Source: an uncultured Collinsella sp. (GTDB taxonomy: Bacteria > Actinomycetota > Coriobacteriia > Coriobacteriales > Coriobacteriaceae). Taken from it: DNA of 64,000 bases. Of this stretch, positions 38,715 through 48,431 are shown in pieces (within the stretch, counting starts at the first letter, position 1; every line of letters begins with the position of its first letter). The notes beneath the pieces are model-generated. The model was not told the origin of the DNA. It ran no database searches and saw only the letters and a list, made by a program, of their open reading frames with translations. Where the stretch lies: contig CABSLA010000007.1 in NCBI GenBank assembly GCA_902478545.1, positions 1-64,000 of the forward strand. The letters are read 5' to 3'. The position numbers and the translations under genes were made by a program.

Positions 38715-40832
38715 TTACTCGTCATTATCCCCGCGCGCGACAATCTTTTCCACGCGAACGGCGTTTTCCTGGGTAAGCGCGGCACCCGTCAACGGGTCCC
38801 AGCGCAGCGGCGTGTGATCGAGCGGGCCAACGCCGAGCGCTTGGGCGCCATCCGCGCCGGTGCCAAACGAACGCCCACCGGGAGCGGCCGACGTAAAGAT
38901 GCACGCCGGATGCAGATACGGCGTCGTCTCCACGCGCACGCGGTCGCGGCCCAAATCGCTCACGAGTTCGACGATCTCGCCGTCGGCGATGCCCATGTGC
39001 GCAGCGGCATCGGCATTCATCTGCACGGCGTCCAAGTCGGAACCCGCCTCGGCGGCACCTTGGGCCGCGAGTCTGCGCGAGGTATGCGACTCAAAGGGAC
39101 GGTTGCCGCTAATGAGGCGAAACATTCCTGGGCCGGGCTCAACCATGGGAGCGATCCAGTTGGGTACACGACCCAGGCCGGCTCGTTCCCATACGTCGCT
39201 TGCCAGCGCGATCTTGCTGCCGTTCAAGGGAATCACCGGCTCGCCCGTGCGCATCGGCAGCGCCATGCCTGTATCGGCCCAGCCGCGCTCCTTGAGCTCG
39301 TCTAGTTCGATCCCAAAAGGCGCCACCTGGGCAGCCGCCAGATTGTCAGACGTAAACTGGAAGTACTCGCCCACGCCACACGCCTGCGCCAGACCGGCAA
39401 AAATCTCCCGACCGGGACGTGTGTCGTCATGCAAAATGGGCAGCACGGCGTTGCGGTAGAACACGCGCGCGTCGTTGCGACCCACGACCGTACCCACGCC
39501 GCGGTCGGCCTCCAGATACGTCACATCGGGCAGCACGAAGTCGGAAGCGCGCGCCGTCTCGGACCAGCGAATATCAATCGTCACGAGCAAGTCGAGCTGC
39601 TGCAAAATACTCAACCAAGCCTGTGCATTGCCATAGCCCGCACCGGGATTACTGGCATAAACGATGAGCCCACGCAAATCGCCGGCAAGAATCGACTGAC
39701 CGATGGTCGTACACAGGCCACGCACCGGATCGACCAGTGGATAGCGCTCGGACCCCAGCTTGGACATGCGCGGCACCGGCGGCGTCGCAAAGCGTGCGGG
39801 ATCAAGGTCGCCCAGCGCAAGCGGTGTGGGTGGATTGAGCGCGCCGCCCGCATGTCCAATACAGCCCAGCAGCACGTCGACCATACAGATAGCTCGCGCC
39901 GTCTGGGTACTGTTGGCATACGCGATGCCGATGCCGCCATGAAAGCCTGCATCTACCACGGCGGCAGGCGCGGCGGCAGCGAGATCGTGCGCCGTGGCGA
40001 CAATCTCTGCGGCCGGCACGTCGCACATCGACTCGGCCCAATCGGGCGTCCAAACAGCGGCCGCCTGCGCCAGCTCGTCAAAGTCTGTGGTGTAGCGGGC
40101 AACGAACTCGCGGTCGTACAAGTCCTCGGCAATGAGCACATGCGCAATGCCCAGCAGCAAGGCCAGATCGCAGCCCGGGCGCACACGCAGCCAGCGGTCG
40201 GCAAGCGCGGCCGAGCCGCTGCGCCGGGGATCGACCACGATAATCTTCGCCCCACGGCGACGGGCATCGTTGAGCGCATCAACCGCCTCCATCGTCGATG
40301 AATCGACAATGGAACGCCCCAAATACATGATGCAATCAGTATGTGCCAGGTCGGAGGCGGGGCTGTAGCCCAGACTGTGCTCCCAACCGGTAAGTCGGCT
40401 TACCTCGCAGGCACCGTCGGCACCGTATACGTTGGGCGAGCCAAGCGCACGCATAAAGCGATACGCCCAGTAGCGGTCGAACGAGGGCACGCCGAGTGTC
40501 ATGCCCAGCGCACGCGGACCATGCCCGTCAACAATCCCCCCAAGGCGCGCAGCGATCTGCGCGAACGCCTCGTCCCACGAAATCACATCGAACCCCGAGC
40601 CATCAGCTCGTCGGCGCATGGGGTGCACAATGCGATCGCGCTCGTCAAACGGCATTGCCAGACGATGCCGTCCGCGGGCGCACAGGGCTCGTGCCGCGCA
40701 CGGGTGCCCCGGCACCGGCAACTCGGCCACCACGCGACCGTCCTCAACGCGTGCCGCAAAGGCGCAATCGGCATAGCATCCCCCGCATGTGGTCACCACG
40801 GCGCGACCGTCACGCTTCACAGCAGATGCCAT
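38715..40832 (-). CDS. Molybdopterin oxidoreductase (DMSO reductase superfamily), substrate unknown
   Basis: A protein of about 705 residues. N-terminal [4Fe-4S] site TTCGGCYADC...CAARALC, then the cofactor-binding core (TDCIMYLGRSIVDS; IIVVDPRRS) and a C-terminal dinucleotide-binding domain (GNRPFESHTSRRL). At the position where FdhF has selenocysteine this protein has Cys (GADGACEVSRLTGW). No dedicated electron-transfer or membrane subunit is next to it. The start at MASAVKRD is preferred because GAAAGGGG precedes it. It lies between the formate channel gene and selA; a formate dehydrogenase-like or other oxyanion/sulfur reductase role is possible. Confidence 0.8.
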   Translation of the reverse strand: MASAVKRDGRAVVTTCGGCYADCAFAARVEDGRVVAELPVPGHPCAARALCARGRHRLAMPFDERDRIVHPMRRRADGSGFDVISWDEAFAQIAARLGGIVDGHGPRALGMTLGVPSFDRYWAYRFMRALGSPNVYGADGACEVSRLTGWEHSLGYSPASDLAHTDCIMYLGRSIVDSSTMEAVDALNDARRRGAKIIVVDPRRSGSAALADRWLRVRPGCDLALLLGIAHVLIAEDLYDREFVARYTTDFDELAQAAAVWTPDWAESMCDVPAAEIVATAHDLAAAAPAAVVDAGFHGGIGIAYANSTQTARAICMVDVLLGCIGHAGGALNPPTPLALGDLDPARFATPPVPRMSKLGSERYPLVDPVRGLCTTIGQSILAGDLRGLIVYASNPGAGYGNAQAWLSILQQLDLLVTIDIRWSETARASDFVLPDVTYLEADRGVGTVVGRNDARVFYRNAVLPILHDDTRPGREIFAGLAQACGVGEYFQFTSDNLAAAQVAPFGIELDELKERGWADTGMALPMRTGEPVIPLNGSKIALASDVWERAGLGRVPNWIAPMVEPGPGMFRLISGNRPFESHTSRRLAAQGAAEAGSDLDAVQMNADAAAHMGIADGEIVELVSDLGRDRVRVETTPYLHPACIFTSAAPGGRSFGTGADGAQALGVGPLDHTPLRWDPLTGAALTQENAVRVEKIVARGDNDE

Positions 40833-40954
40833 CTCGATTACCCCTTTCATCAGCCAAACACAACAGGCCAACAGCCCGGCAACGAGTCCCGGACCCAAAA
40901 AGCCTCCCGCACGGCAACGCCCCGCGGGAGGCCCAACGTCAAACAGACGATACC

Positions 40955-41794
40955 TTACGCCTCGGACTTCTTGGCGTAGATAAACCAGTAGCCGAGCGCG
41001 ATCAGAACCGCACCGCCCACGATGTTGCCCAGCGTGGCGGCGGACAGGTTAAACGCAATGCCCGCGGCGTTGAGCGCATCGGCGCCGGCGACCTTGGCAC
41101 CATAGCCGCACGCGTGCATCACGGCGCCCATGGGCAAAAAGTACATGTTGGCAACGCAGTGCTCAAAACCGCAGGCCACAAAGGCGGCAATGGGCAGCAG
41201 AATGCCCACGACCTTATCGACCACGGTCTTGCCGGCGGTGCCGATCCACACGGCCAGGCACACAAAGATGTTGCACAGGATGCCGCGGAAGAAGATCGTC
41301 ACCCAGTCGATCGTCACCTTGCCGGCGGCGACGCTCACCATGGAATTGGCGACCGCCTCGCCGTTGAGCTTGTAAATGCCGGCCATGTACACCAAAAAGA
41401 CAATGAACAGGGCACCGACAAAGTTACCGACCCACACGACGGCCCAAGCCTTGAGCATCTGGGCCAAGGTGATCTTTTTGCTCTTGAGCGCGCAGACCAT
41501 AAGCGAATTGCCGGTGAACAGCTCGGCGCCGCACACCAGCACCAGCACCAGGCCCAGGCAAAAGCACAGGCCGCCCACGACGCGCTGAGCGCCCCAGCCC
41601 AGCGTGCCGTCGCTCAAAAACACCGTAAAGAACAGGCCGCCGAAGGCGATAAACGCGCCGGCGAACATTGCCAACAGAAAGGCCTTAGCGACCGGCAGGT
41701 TAGCCTTGGTCACGCCGGCGGCCTCGGTCTTGGCCTCGATCGCGGCGGGCGCCAGGCAATCGGGAGCGGGGTACTCCACCTTGGAATCTGCCAT
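40955..41794 (-). CDS. Formate/nitrite channel, FocA/FdhC family
   Basis: A 279-residue membrane protein with six transmembrane helices and the family motifs FAGAFIAFGGLFFTVF, GAELFTGNSL and CGFEHCVANMYFLPMG. It should let formate pass the membrane. Start at MADSKVEY behind AGGAAAG. It follows the hydrogenase maturation gene hycI by 39 bases, so formate uptake is tied to the formate hydrogenlyase. Nitrite or hydrosulfide as substrate cannot be excluded, but context favours formate. Confidence 0.88.
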   Translation of the reverse strand: MADSKVEYPAPDCLAPAAIEAKTEAAGVTKANLPVAKAFLLAMFAGAFIAFGGLFFTVFLSDGTLGWGAQRVVGGLCFCLGLVLVLVCGAELFTGNSLMVCALKSKKITLAQMLKAWAVVWVGNFVGALFIVFLVYMAGIYKLNGEAVANSMVSVAAGKVTIDWVTIFFRGILCNIFVCLAVWIGTAGKTVVDKVVGILLPIAAFVACGFEHCVANMYFLPMGAVMHACGYGAKVAGADALNAAGIAFNLSAATLGNIVGGAVLIALGYWFIYAKKSEA

Positions 41795-41833
41795 GTCAAT
41801 CACTTCTTTCCTATTCAGCAGTGGCAAGCGCTC

Positions 41834-42337
41834 CTATTGCTCTTGCCCCAAGCGGACAAAGTGGGAAAAGTCGTTGGCGGCCACGGCGTCGTACACGGCG
41901 TCGACGGCCTCAAAGACCTCCGGGGACATGGGGTTATAGAACTCCGTATCGCCCGGCTGAATCCCTATGAAGACGATATCTTCGCACGATTGCTCAATCT
42001 CTTCGATCAGAATCGACAAGGGAAGCGAATGCGTGGTGAACATCGACTTGCGGGCCACGTCACGTTTGTCGAGCAGGCGGATGGCGCCAACGGGCAGCGC
42101 CATGTCGGCGGCATCGACCAAAACCAAACGCGGCGGACGCTCGCGCTTGACCTCGATGATGTCATCCTCGGGCGTCTGACCACCGTCGATGGTGTACCAA
42201 CCGGCGATGGGCGCGTCCTCCATCTTTTTGGAGAGCACGGGGCCGGCGGCATCGTCGGCGCGCAGCACGCTTCCCGCCGTGAGCACGATACCCGCAAACG
42301 GGGCGCCGTTCACACGGCCATCCACAACGCGGCCCAT
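41834..42337 (-). CDS. hycI: Hydrogenase maturation protease HycI
   Basis: A 167-residue member of the HycI/HyaD endopeptidase family, which trims the C-terminus of the large hydrogenase subunit after nickel insertion. Motifs GSVLRADDAAGPVLSKKM (nickel-sensing Asp) and LVDAADMALPVGAIR (second Asp), then TTHSLPLSILIEEI with the conserved His. Its ATG shares a base with the hycH stop. The substrate is HycE encoded at 44422-46194. Confidence 0.9.
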   Translation of the reverse strand: MGRVVDGRVNGAPFAGIVLTAGSVLRADDAAGPVLSKKMEDAPIAGWYTIDGGQTPEDDIIEVKRERPPRLVLVDAADMALPVGAIRLLDKRDVARKSMFTTHSLPLSILIEEIEQSCEDIVFIGIQPGDTEFYNPMSPEVFEAVDAVYDAVAANDFSHFVRLGQEQ

Positions 42338-42918
42338 TACTGCAACCTCCCCGTCAGATAAACGCCCGACACATCGCGCACGCGCTCAACCAGATCGCGA
42401 AACTTCATTAAGAACGCGACCTGCTGGGCGTGCAGGCCAAAGTCGTTATCGAACACCGAGATGCCGGCCTTGGCCGACCCGCGAAAACCGCGCTTGTCGA
42501 GCAGCGCATCGCAGGCCTCGAGCAGTGACGGCACCGCCGCCTTGTCGAGCTGGCACTCACCAAAGGAGCGGATGGCCTCGAACTTGGTTTTGGCCTCCCC
42601 CTCCGGCAGCGCGTCGACGAGCGAATAAAACACGTCCACCGGCACCGACAGGCGCGGTTCAAAACAGTCGAGCACGCCGGTGTGGTGGCCCACGGCGAGC
42701 GTGTAGTACAGCACGTCGCAGGCCTCCTGAGGAACGTCTTCCTCGGTCTCCACAAACTTACGCGTGAGCTCATAGAAGACCACCTGGTCGGGCGTATGGC
42801 CCAGGCAGGGGTCGGCGACGCCCTCGGCGGCCTCGTCGCTTGCGCGCGAGGCATCGCCAAAAGAGCCGCCGAGCATGCCGGGACCCGCAAAGTAACCAGA
42901 GCGGTCCGTGAGCTCCAT
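42337..42918 (-). CDS. hycH: Formate hydrogenlyase assembly protein HycH
   Basis: A 193-residue protein resembling HycH, which is needed for assembly of the E. coli hydrogenase-3 complex. VVFYELTRKFVETEEDVP, VLYYTLAVGHHTGVLDCF and the C-terminal HAQQVAFLMKFRDLV fit the family. It is longer at the N-terminus than E. coli HycH by roughly fifty residues, with a Gly/Ser/Ala-rich stretch. Start follows the hycG stop directly. Confidence 0.8.
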   Translation of the reverse strand: MELTDRSGYFAGPGMLGGSFGDASRASDEAAEGVADPCLGHTPDQVVFYELTRKFVETEEDVPQEACDVLYYTLAVGHHTGVLDCFEPRLSVPVDVFYSLVDALPEGEAKTKFEAIRSFGECQLDKAAVPSLLEACDALLDKRGFRGSAKAGISVFDNDFGLHAQQVAFLMKFRDLVERVRDVSGVYLTGRLQ

Positions 42919-43701
42919 CTAGCGACCTCCGGCCAGCACCAGATCCTGCAGCGCCGAGTACACCTCGACGCGGCGCGGATCGTCCTGCTTATCGATGAGC
43001 AGCGCCATGGCGCCGCGGATATCGCCCTTGGGCGCGCCCTCGAGCGTATCCATAAACTCGTTGGCCAGGTCACGGCCGTAGCGGTAGCCGCTCATGGCGC
43101 GAGCTTCGCGCTCGATGGCCACACGCAGCTTGTACGGCACGCCGGGGTGCAGGATATCGGCCTGCTCGCCGGCGGTCTCCACCGTGGTCTCGGCATGGAG
43201 CTTTTGGTCCAGCAGACCGAGCGCCATGGCAAAGCCGTAGACGGTCTGCGCGGGGCTGGGCGGGCAGCCGGGGATGTAGACATCGACCGGCAGAATCTTA
43301 TCCGTGCCGCCCCAGACGCAGTAGTTGTCGTAGAAGATGCCACCGGTGCAGCCGCACGCGCCATAGGACACCACGATCTTGGGATCGGGTGCGGCCTCAA
43401 AGGCGCGCAGGGCCGGCATGCGCATGGCACGCGTCACGGCACCGGTGTACAGCAGCACATCGGCGTGACGGGGCGAGGGCACGACCTTGATGCCAAAGCG
43501 CTCGACGTCGAAGACGGGCGTGATGGAACCGAAGATCTCGATCTCGCAGCCGTTGCAGCCGCCGCAGTCAACGCGGTAGACGTACACCGAGCGCTTGATC
43601 TTCTTAAGAAGGGTCGCCTTGGCCTTCTCGATGCTCTCGTCGAGCTCGATCTTGGTCGGGCGGTACTGAAGCCGCTCGGGCAAAAGCGTGGGTTCGGCCA
43701 T
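42919..43701 (-). CDS. hycG: Hydrogenase small subunit HycG/HyfI (NuoB family)
   Basis: A 260-residue iron-sulfur subunit that pairs with the large subunit and carries the proximal [4Fe-4S] cluster. The ligands are visible in DCGGCNGCEIEIF, SYGACGCTGGIFYDNYC and VYIPGCPPSPAQTVYG. It lies between hycF and hycH with 2 and 0 bases of spacing. Confidence 0.93.
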   Translation of the reverse strand: MAEPTLLPERLQYRPTKIELDESIEKAKATLLKKIKRSVYVYRVDCGGCNGCEIEIFGSITPVFDVERFGIKVVPSPRHADVLLYTGAVTRAMRMPALRAFEAAPDPKIVVSYGACGCTGGIFYDNYCVWGGTDKILPVDVYIPGCPPSPAQTVYGFAMALGLLDQKLHAETTVETAGEQADILHPGVPYKLRVAIEREARAMSGYRYGRDLANEFMDTLEGAPKGDIRGAMALLIDKQDDPRRVEVYSALQDLVLAGGR

Positions 43702-43703
43702 GG

Positions 43704-44420
43704 TTACTCCTCCTTCGTTTCAAAATCCATGATGACGCCCTCGACCGGCGCCGGACCGGCGGGAATCTCGGGCGCATCGGGGTTGAGCTCGCGGTCGATA
43801 TACTCCGGGTTCACGCCGTGGCCGCCCAGATACTCCATGCCGGGGCCCTGGGGCTCACCGGACGCAAGCGTCTCGTTGGCAGCCATGCCGTGCGCGTTGC
43901 CGGTCTTTACGGCCGAGGCGGCGCGTAGGGCGTCGAGCTCGCGCTTGCACTCCTGGCACACGCGCACGGTACGGGCGGCCTGCTCGGCCTCCATGCCGCC
44001 GGCCTTTTGCAGCAGGCGCTTGGCGTAGTCGATCTCCTTGTGCGGGGCAAACGGCTTGCCGCAACGCGAGCAGTGCTCGAGCGTGTAGACGCTCTTGCTG
44101 GTGAGGTCGTCTTTGCTCATGACGGCCAGCTCAAACTCCTCGGTGAGCTTGATGGCCTCCATGGGGCAGGCTTCCTCGCAACGGCCGCAAAAGATGCAGC
44201 GGCCGTAGTCGATCGACCAGGTAATGGTATCGGCCGCAAGGTCGGTGTCCATGCGAATGGCATCGGCCGGGCATGCCACGCCGCAGGCACCGCAGGCGAT
44301 GCAGAGCTCGGCATTGTGCTCGGGCTTGCCGCGCATGTCCTTGTTGGTGGGGAACGGCGCAAACGGGTACTTGACTGTCGCGTCGCCGGCCTTGGCGTTA
44401 ACCTTCCAAAGCTTCAGCAT
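43704..44420 (-). CDS. hycF: Hydrogenase ferredoxin-like subunit HycF/HyfH (NuoI family)
   Basis: A 238-residue protein with two [4Fe-4S] sites (CIACGACGVACP and CIFCGRCEEACP) and a C-terminal zinc-like set (HCSRCGKPF...CQECKREL). It hands electrons to the HycG cluster. The start MLKLWKVN, one base after the hycE stop, is preferred; the longer frame with 41 extra residues runs back into hycE and is low-complexity Ser/Arg. The last 60 residues are Pro/Glu-rich with no recognised domain. Confidence 0.9.
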   Translation of the reverse strand: MLKLWKVNAKAGDATVKYPFAPFPTNKDMRGKPEHNAELCIACGACGVACPADAIRMDTDLAADTITWSIDYGRCIFCGRCEEACPMEAIKLTEEFELAVMSKDDLTSKSVYTLEHCSRCGKPFAPHKEIDYAKRLLQKAGGMEAEQAARTVRVCQECKRELDALRAASAVKTGNAHGMAANETLASGEPQGPGMEYLGGHGVNPEYIDRELNPDAPEIPAGPAPVEGVIMDFETKEE

Positions 44421-44421
44421 A

Positions 44422-46194
44422 TTAGAGCGCCTCCTCATCGAGCGGGGCGGCCATGGTGCCCTCGCCCGCAAGCGGCGACTTGTCGCGCCAGACGTTCTCG
44501 AACTGCTCCTTGTCGAGCACGTGGTCGCGCTTGGCGGCGACATCGGTCACCGTCACGCGGTCGGTGCAGGAGTAGCACGGGTCGAGCGAACCGACGATCA
44601 GCGCCGCGTCGCCCACGGTGTTGCCGCGGAACATGTAGCGCAGGACCGGCCAGTTGCTGTACGTGGCGGCCTTGGCGCGCCAGCGGTAGCACTTCTGGTT
44701 GTTGCCGAGCATGGCCCAGTGCACGTCCTCGCCGCGCGGCGCCTCGGTGGCGCCGATGGCGTACTTGTGCGGGGTGTACTCCCAATCCGTGGTGAGGATG
44801 GGGCCCGACGGGCAGTTCTCGAGCATGGTCTCGATCATGTCGATCGAATCGTAGACCTCCTGGATGCGAACGGCGGTACGGCCGAAGGCATCGCAGGTGT
44901 CGGCCGTGGCGGCGTGCATCTTTTGGACGTCCGGATCGGCGTAGCCGTCGAAGGGATGGTCAAAGCGCACGTCGCGGGCATAGCCCGAGCCACGCATGAG
45001 CGGGCCGACCGGCGAGAAGTCGCGTGCGATCTTGCGGTCCAAGATGCCGATACCGCTCGTACGCTCAATAAAGTTGGGCGTGGAGAGCAAGACGTCGACG
45101 AGCTCCTGAACCTCGGAGCGCAGCTGGTGGATGGTCGTGAGCGTGGAGAGCTTCTGCTCGGCCAAAATGTCGCGACGCACGCCGCCGATCACGTTGAGGC
45201 CGTAGGTCTTGCGGTGACCGGAGAGCTTCTCGGCCAGGTCCATGGACTTCTCGCGGACGCGGAAGAACTGCTGGAAGCCGGAGTCGAAGCCCGTGTAGTG
45301 CGATGCGAGGCCAATATTGAGCAGGTGCGAGTGCAGGCGCTCGACCTCGAGCATGATAGCGCGGATGTACTGGGCGCACGGCGGGACATGGATGCCCTGG
45401 GCACGCTCGACGGCCTCGGCATAGGCCACCGAGTGGGCGCAGCCGCAGATGCCGCAGATGCGGTCGGCGAGGAACGTCACGGCGTCATAGTTCAGGCGCG
45501 TCTCCGCGACCTTCTCCATGCCGCGGTGCACGTAGAACAGACGGTAGTCGGCGTCGACGATCGTCTCGCCCTCAACGAACAGGCGGAAGTGGCCAGGCTC
45601 GTCGGAGGTAATGTGCAGCGGGCCCATGGGGACGAGCGTGGTCTCCTTGCCCTTGGTGTCGGCCAAGAACTCGTAGTTTTCCATGTCGCTCGCGGGAGCG
45701 GGACGGAAGCGGTAGTCCATGGAGTCCTTGCGCAGCGGGTACAGGCCGCTGGGCCAGTCATCGGGCAGCACCAGGCGACGACGATCGGGCAGACCCTCGG
45801 GGATCAGGCCGAACATATCGCGCAGCTCGCGCTCGCCCCACACGCAGGCGGGGACGAACGGCGTCACGGACGGGAACGTCATCTTGGCGGGATCGACCTC
45901 GGTGCGCACGGTCACCCAGCCGGGGTCCTCCCCCTCCATGGAGATGACGTAGTACACGGCGTAACGGCCGCACAGGCTGCGCTCATCGTTGCCGATGATC
46001 ACGGGAATCCAGCCGTAGCGCTCGTAGTACAGGTAGTGGACGGCCTCGGGCAGCTTGTCCTGCTTGACGGTAATCGTCAGCTGGTCCTCGCACTGCCACT
46101 CGACCTTCTCGATAGCGCCCGGCACTGCGGCGCGCAGGGCCTCGACGTGGCTTTCGCAACGACGAGCGTAGTCCTTCTTTTCAGGTTCTGCCAT
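44422..46194 (-). CDS. hycE: Hydrogenase large subunit HycE/HyfG (NuoC-NuoD fusion)
   Basis: A 590-residue group 4 [NiFe] hydrogenase large subunit. Residues 1-170 are the NuoC-like 30-kDa domain (CVWGERELRDMFGLIPEGLPD), the rest the 49-kDa domain. Nickel ligands are in DRICGICGCAHSVAYAEA and DPCYSCTDRVTVTD. Forty-four residues follow the DPCYSCTDR motif, which should be cut off by HycI. It makes H2 from protons and electrons coming from FdhF through HycB, HycF and HycG. Confidence 0.95.
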   Translation of the reverse strand: MAEPEKKDYARRCESHVEALRAAVPGAIEKVEWQCEDQLTITVKQDKLPEAVHYLYYERYGWIPVIIGNDERSLCGRYAVYYVISMEGEDPGWVTVRTEVDPAKMTFPSVTPFVPACVWGERELRDMFGLIPEGLPDRRRLVLPDDWPSGLYPLRKDSMDYRFRPAPASDMENYEFLADTKGKETTLVPMGPLHITSDEPGHFRLFVEGETIVDADYRLFYVHRGMEKVAETRLNYDAVTFLADRICGICGCAHSVAYAEAVERAQGIHVPPCAQYIRAIMLEVERLHSHLLNIGLASHYTGFDSGFQQFFRVREKSMDLAEKLSGHRKTYGLNVIGGVRRDILAEQKLSTLTTIHQLRSEVQELVDVLLSTPNFIERTSGIGILDRKIARDFSPVGPLMRGSGYARDVRFDHPFDGYADPDVQKMHAATADTCDAFGRTAVRIQEVYDSIDMIETMLENCPSGPILTTDWEYTPHKYAIGATEAPRGEDVHWAMLGNNQKCYRWRAKAATYSNWPVLRYMFRGNTVGDAALIVGSLDPCYSCTDRVTVTDVAAKRDHVLDKEQFENVWRDKSPLAGEGTMAAPLDEEAL

Positions 46195-46198
46195 GGTG

Positions 46199-47764
46199 CT
46201 AATTCACCTCGCTTGTCTTGGTCTGGGAACTGAACACCATGCGGTAGAGAGGAGCCTCGTGGAGCTCTTCGACGCTCTGGTTCAAAACGACGGACGTTGC
46301 ATCCTCGACGCCGCTCGTGATGGCGACCGGGGTGGCGATACCGAACCACATGACCACGATCGCGAGGGCGATCTCGGGGATGATCATGAGGGCGGGCACC
46401 TCGTGGCGCTTCATGCCCTCGGGCGCCTTGCCGAAGATGGACTTGAGCGCGATGCCGGTAAGGGCAAAGTACACGCCGGTGAGGCCAATGGCCACGAGCA
46501 CGACCACCCAGATGGGACCGGACTGGACGCCGGCCACGAAGGTGAGGAACTCGGAGATGAACAAGGCGAACGGCGGGAAGGCGGCGAGCGCGAGCAGGGC
46601 GATGATGGCGAGCGCTGCCGTGACGGGAGCGATCTCGACGACGCCCTTGATCTTGTTCAGGTCGCGGGTGTGGTAGATGTGCTGGATGTTACCGGCCATG
46701 CAGAAGGCGAGCGCCTTCGTGAAACCGTGGAAGATGCAGTGCAGCAGGCAGGCGGCGATACCGAGCGGACCACCGATACCCAGGCACAGCGCGACCACGC
46801 CGACGTTGTCGACGGAGGAGTACGCGAAGCGGCGCTTGATATCGTCCTGCTTAAAGATGCACAGGGCGGCCACCAGGATGGACAGCGTGCCCAGGATGAG
46901 CAGGAGCGTACGCGGATAGGTGTCGCCCACCGTGATGATGGACAGGGAGTAGAAGCGGATGATCACCAGCATGGCGCACTTGAGCAGCACGCCCGAGAGC
47001 AGCGCGGAGACCGGGCTCGGAGCCTGGGAGTGCGCGTCGGGCAGCCAAGTGTGCATGGGGAACAGGCCCGCCTTGGTGCCGAAGCCGATGACGATGAACG
47101 CGAACGCGAGGCGCACGAGCATCGGGTCGAACTGGTCGGCGTAGGGCATGATGGAGGTGAGGAAGGCTGCCTCATGCGCGTTGGGCATGATATCGGCGGC
47201 GTTCGCGTAGATGAGCAGCGTGCCGAACAGGCCGAAGGCCACGCCGGCGGTGCAGACCATCGCGTACTTCCAAGACGCCTCGAGCGCCTGCTTGTTCTTG
47301 TAGATGCCCACGAGGAACACGGTCGACAGCGTGGTGGCCTCGACCGCCGCCCAGGTGAGGATGATGTTGTTGGACAGGCAGGCGAGCAGCATCGTGAAAA
47401 CGAACAGGCTAAACAGCGCGTAGTACTGCTTGGTGCGCTCGGCCGGCATGGTCTTCTCCTCGATATCGATCTTGATATAGGAGATGGAGTACACGCCGGT
47501 GATGAACCCGATGATGCCTACCAGAAGGACGAAGATCGACGAGAGCGAATCGAGATGGAGCCACAGGCCCAAAGCGTCGATATTCTGCCCGCTCGAGAGC
47601 ATGGTTCCCGCGGTGACGACCGAAAGGACGAGGGTCGCCGCGACGGAGATGGTGTTGAGCCCCGCAAAGACGCTGTAGGACGTCGTCTTGGGGAGCGCAG
47701 CCATAATCAGGGAGAACACGAGGGGACAAGCGAGCAGGGCGACCGTCAGCATTGAAACATCCAT
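46199..47764 (-). CDS. hyfF: Hydrogenase membrane subunit HyfF (proton-translocating antiporter family)
   Basis: A 521-residue protein with about fourteen transmembrane helices of the NuoM/NuoN/Mrp antiporter family. Conserved features include the Glu in ILTWAAVEATTL, the Lys-containing LPDAHSQAPSPVSALLSG motif and RFAYSSVDNVGVV. Together with HyfB and HyfD it makes three antiporter-like subunits, as in the E. coli hydrogenase-4 (Hyf) complex rather than the single one of hydrogenase-3. Confidence 0.9.
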   Translation of the reverse strand: MDVSMLTVALLACPLVFSLIMAALPKTTSYSVFAGLNTISVAATLVLSVVTAGTMLSSGQNIDALGLWLHLDSLSSIFVLLVGIIGFITGVYSISYIKIDIEEKTMPAERTKQYYALFSLFVFTMLLACLSNNIILTWAAVEATTLSTVFLVGIYKNKQALEASWKYAMVCTAGVAFGLFGTLLIYANAADIMPNAHEAAFLTSIMPYADQFDPMLVRLAFAFIVIGFGTKAGLFPMHTWLPDAHSQAPSPVSALLSGVLLKCAMLVIIRFYSLSIITVGDTYPRTLLLILGTLSILVAALCIFKQDDIKRRFAYSSVDNVGVVALCLGIGGPLGIAACLLHCIFHGFTKALAFCMAGNIQHIYHTRDLNKIKGVVEIAPVTAALAIIALLALAAFPPFALFISEFLTFVAGVQSGPIWVVVLVAIGLTGVYFALTGIALKSIFGKAPEGMKRHEVPALMIIPEIALAIVVMWFGIATPVAITSGVEDATSVVLNQSVEELHEAPLYRMVFSSQTKTSEVN

Positions 47765-47767
47765 GGC

Positions 47768-48421
47768 CTACCCCTTCAATTCGGTCAGGTCGTGGGAGTC
47801 GAGCGACTTGGTGTCGTTCCAGATCCTCACGACGACGGCGGACATGATGATGACGGCGAAAATGGCGTCGGTGGCGATGCCGATCTCGATGATCTCGGGG
47901 GCCGTGGGCGCGAGCAGGGCGAGCGTCACGTGGCTACCGTTCTCCATAAGGCAGTACCCGAAGATTTGCTTGAGGATGTTGCGCTGGGAGATGATGCACG
48001 TGAGGCCGACGAAGAAGTGCGCGAAGCTGATGGCGAGGGCCGGAGTAGCCACCTCAGCGGTGGGCAGGCTCAGGCGCGTGACCACCGCGAAGCAGATGGC
48101 CACCTCCAGACCGGTGAGGATGATGGTCCAGGCCGGCTTGATGGAGGAGGTCAGCGTGCTATCGGCAGGCGAACCCATCTTTTTGTAGGCACGGTTGAGA
48201 ATGAACGGAGCGAGGATCACCTTGGTGACGAAGGCCGACGCGGCCCACATGAGAAGCTCGGTGGCACCGGTGGTGAGGCCCAGGGTGAGCAGCACGCCCA
48301 CCAGGACAACCGACTGGATCGCGTACCACTTAATGGCGGACGGGATGGTCTTCGAGACGACCACCATGGTGGAGGTCACGATCAGAAGACCGCCCAGGAT
48401 ATTGACTAACGAATAACCCAT
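47768..48421 (-). CDS. hyfE: Hydrogenase membrane subunit HyfE
   Basis: A 217-residue protein with six to seven transmembrane helices; its N-terminus (LLIVTSTMVVVSKTI) and the NuoK-like second half (CIISQRNILKQIFGYCLMENG) match HyfE. It is 3 bases upstream of hyfF and 10 bases after hyfD, part of the compact membrane-arm block. Confidence 0.85.
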   Translation of the reverse strand: MGYSLVNILGGLLIVTSTMVVVSKTIPSAIKWYAIQSVVLVGVLLTLGLTTGATELLMWAASAFVTKVILAPFILNRAYKKMGSPADSTLTSSIKPAWTIILTGLEVAICFAVVTRLSLPTAEVATPALAISFAHFFVGLTCIISQRNILKQIFGYCLMENGSHVTLALLAPTAPEIIEIGIATDAIFAVIIMSAVVVRIWNDTKSLDSHDLTELKG

Positions 48422-48431
48422 GTCCTACCTC

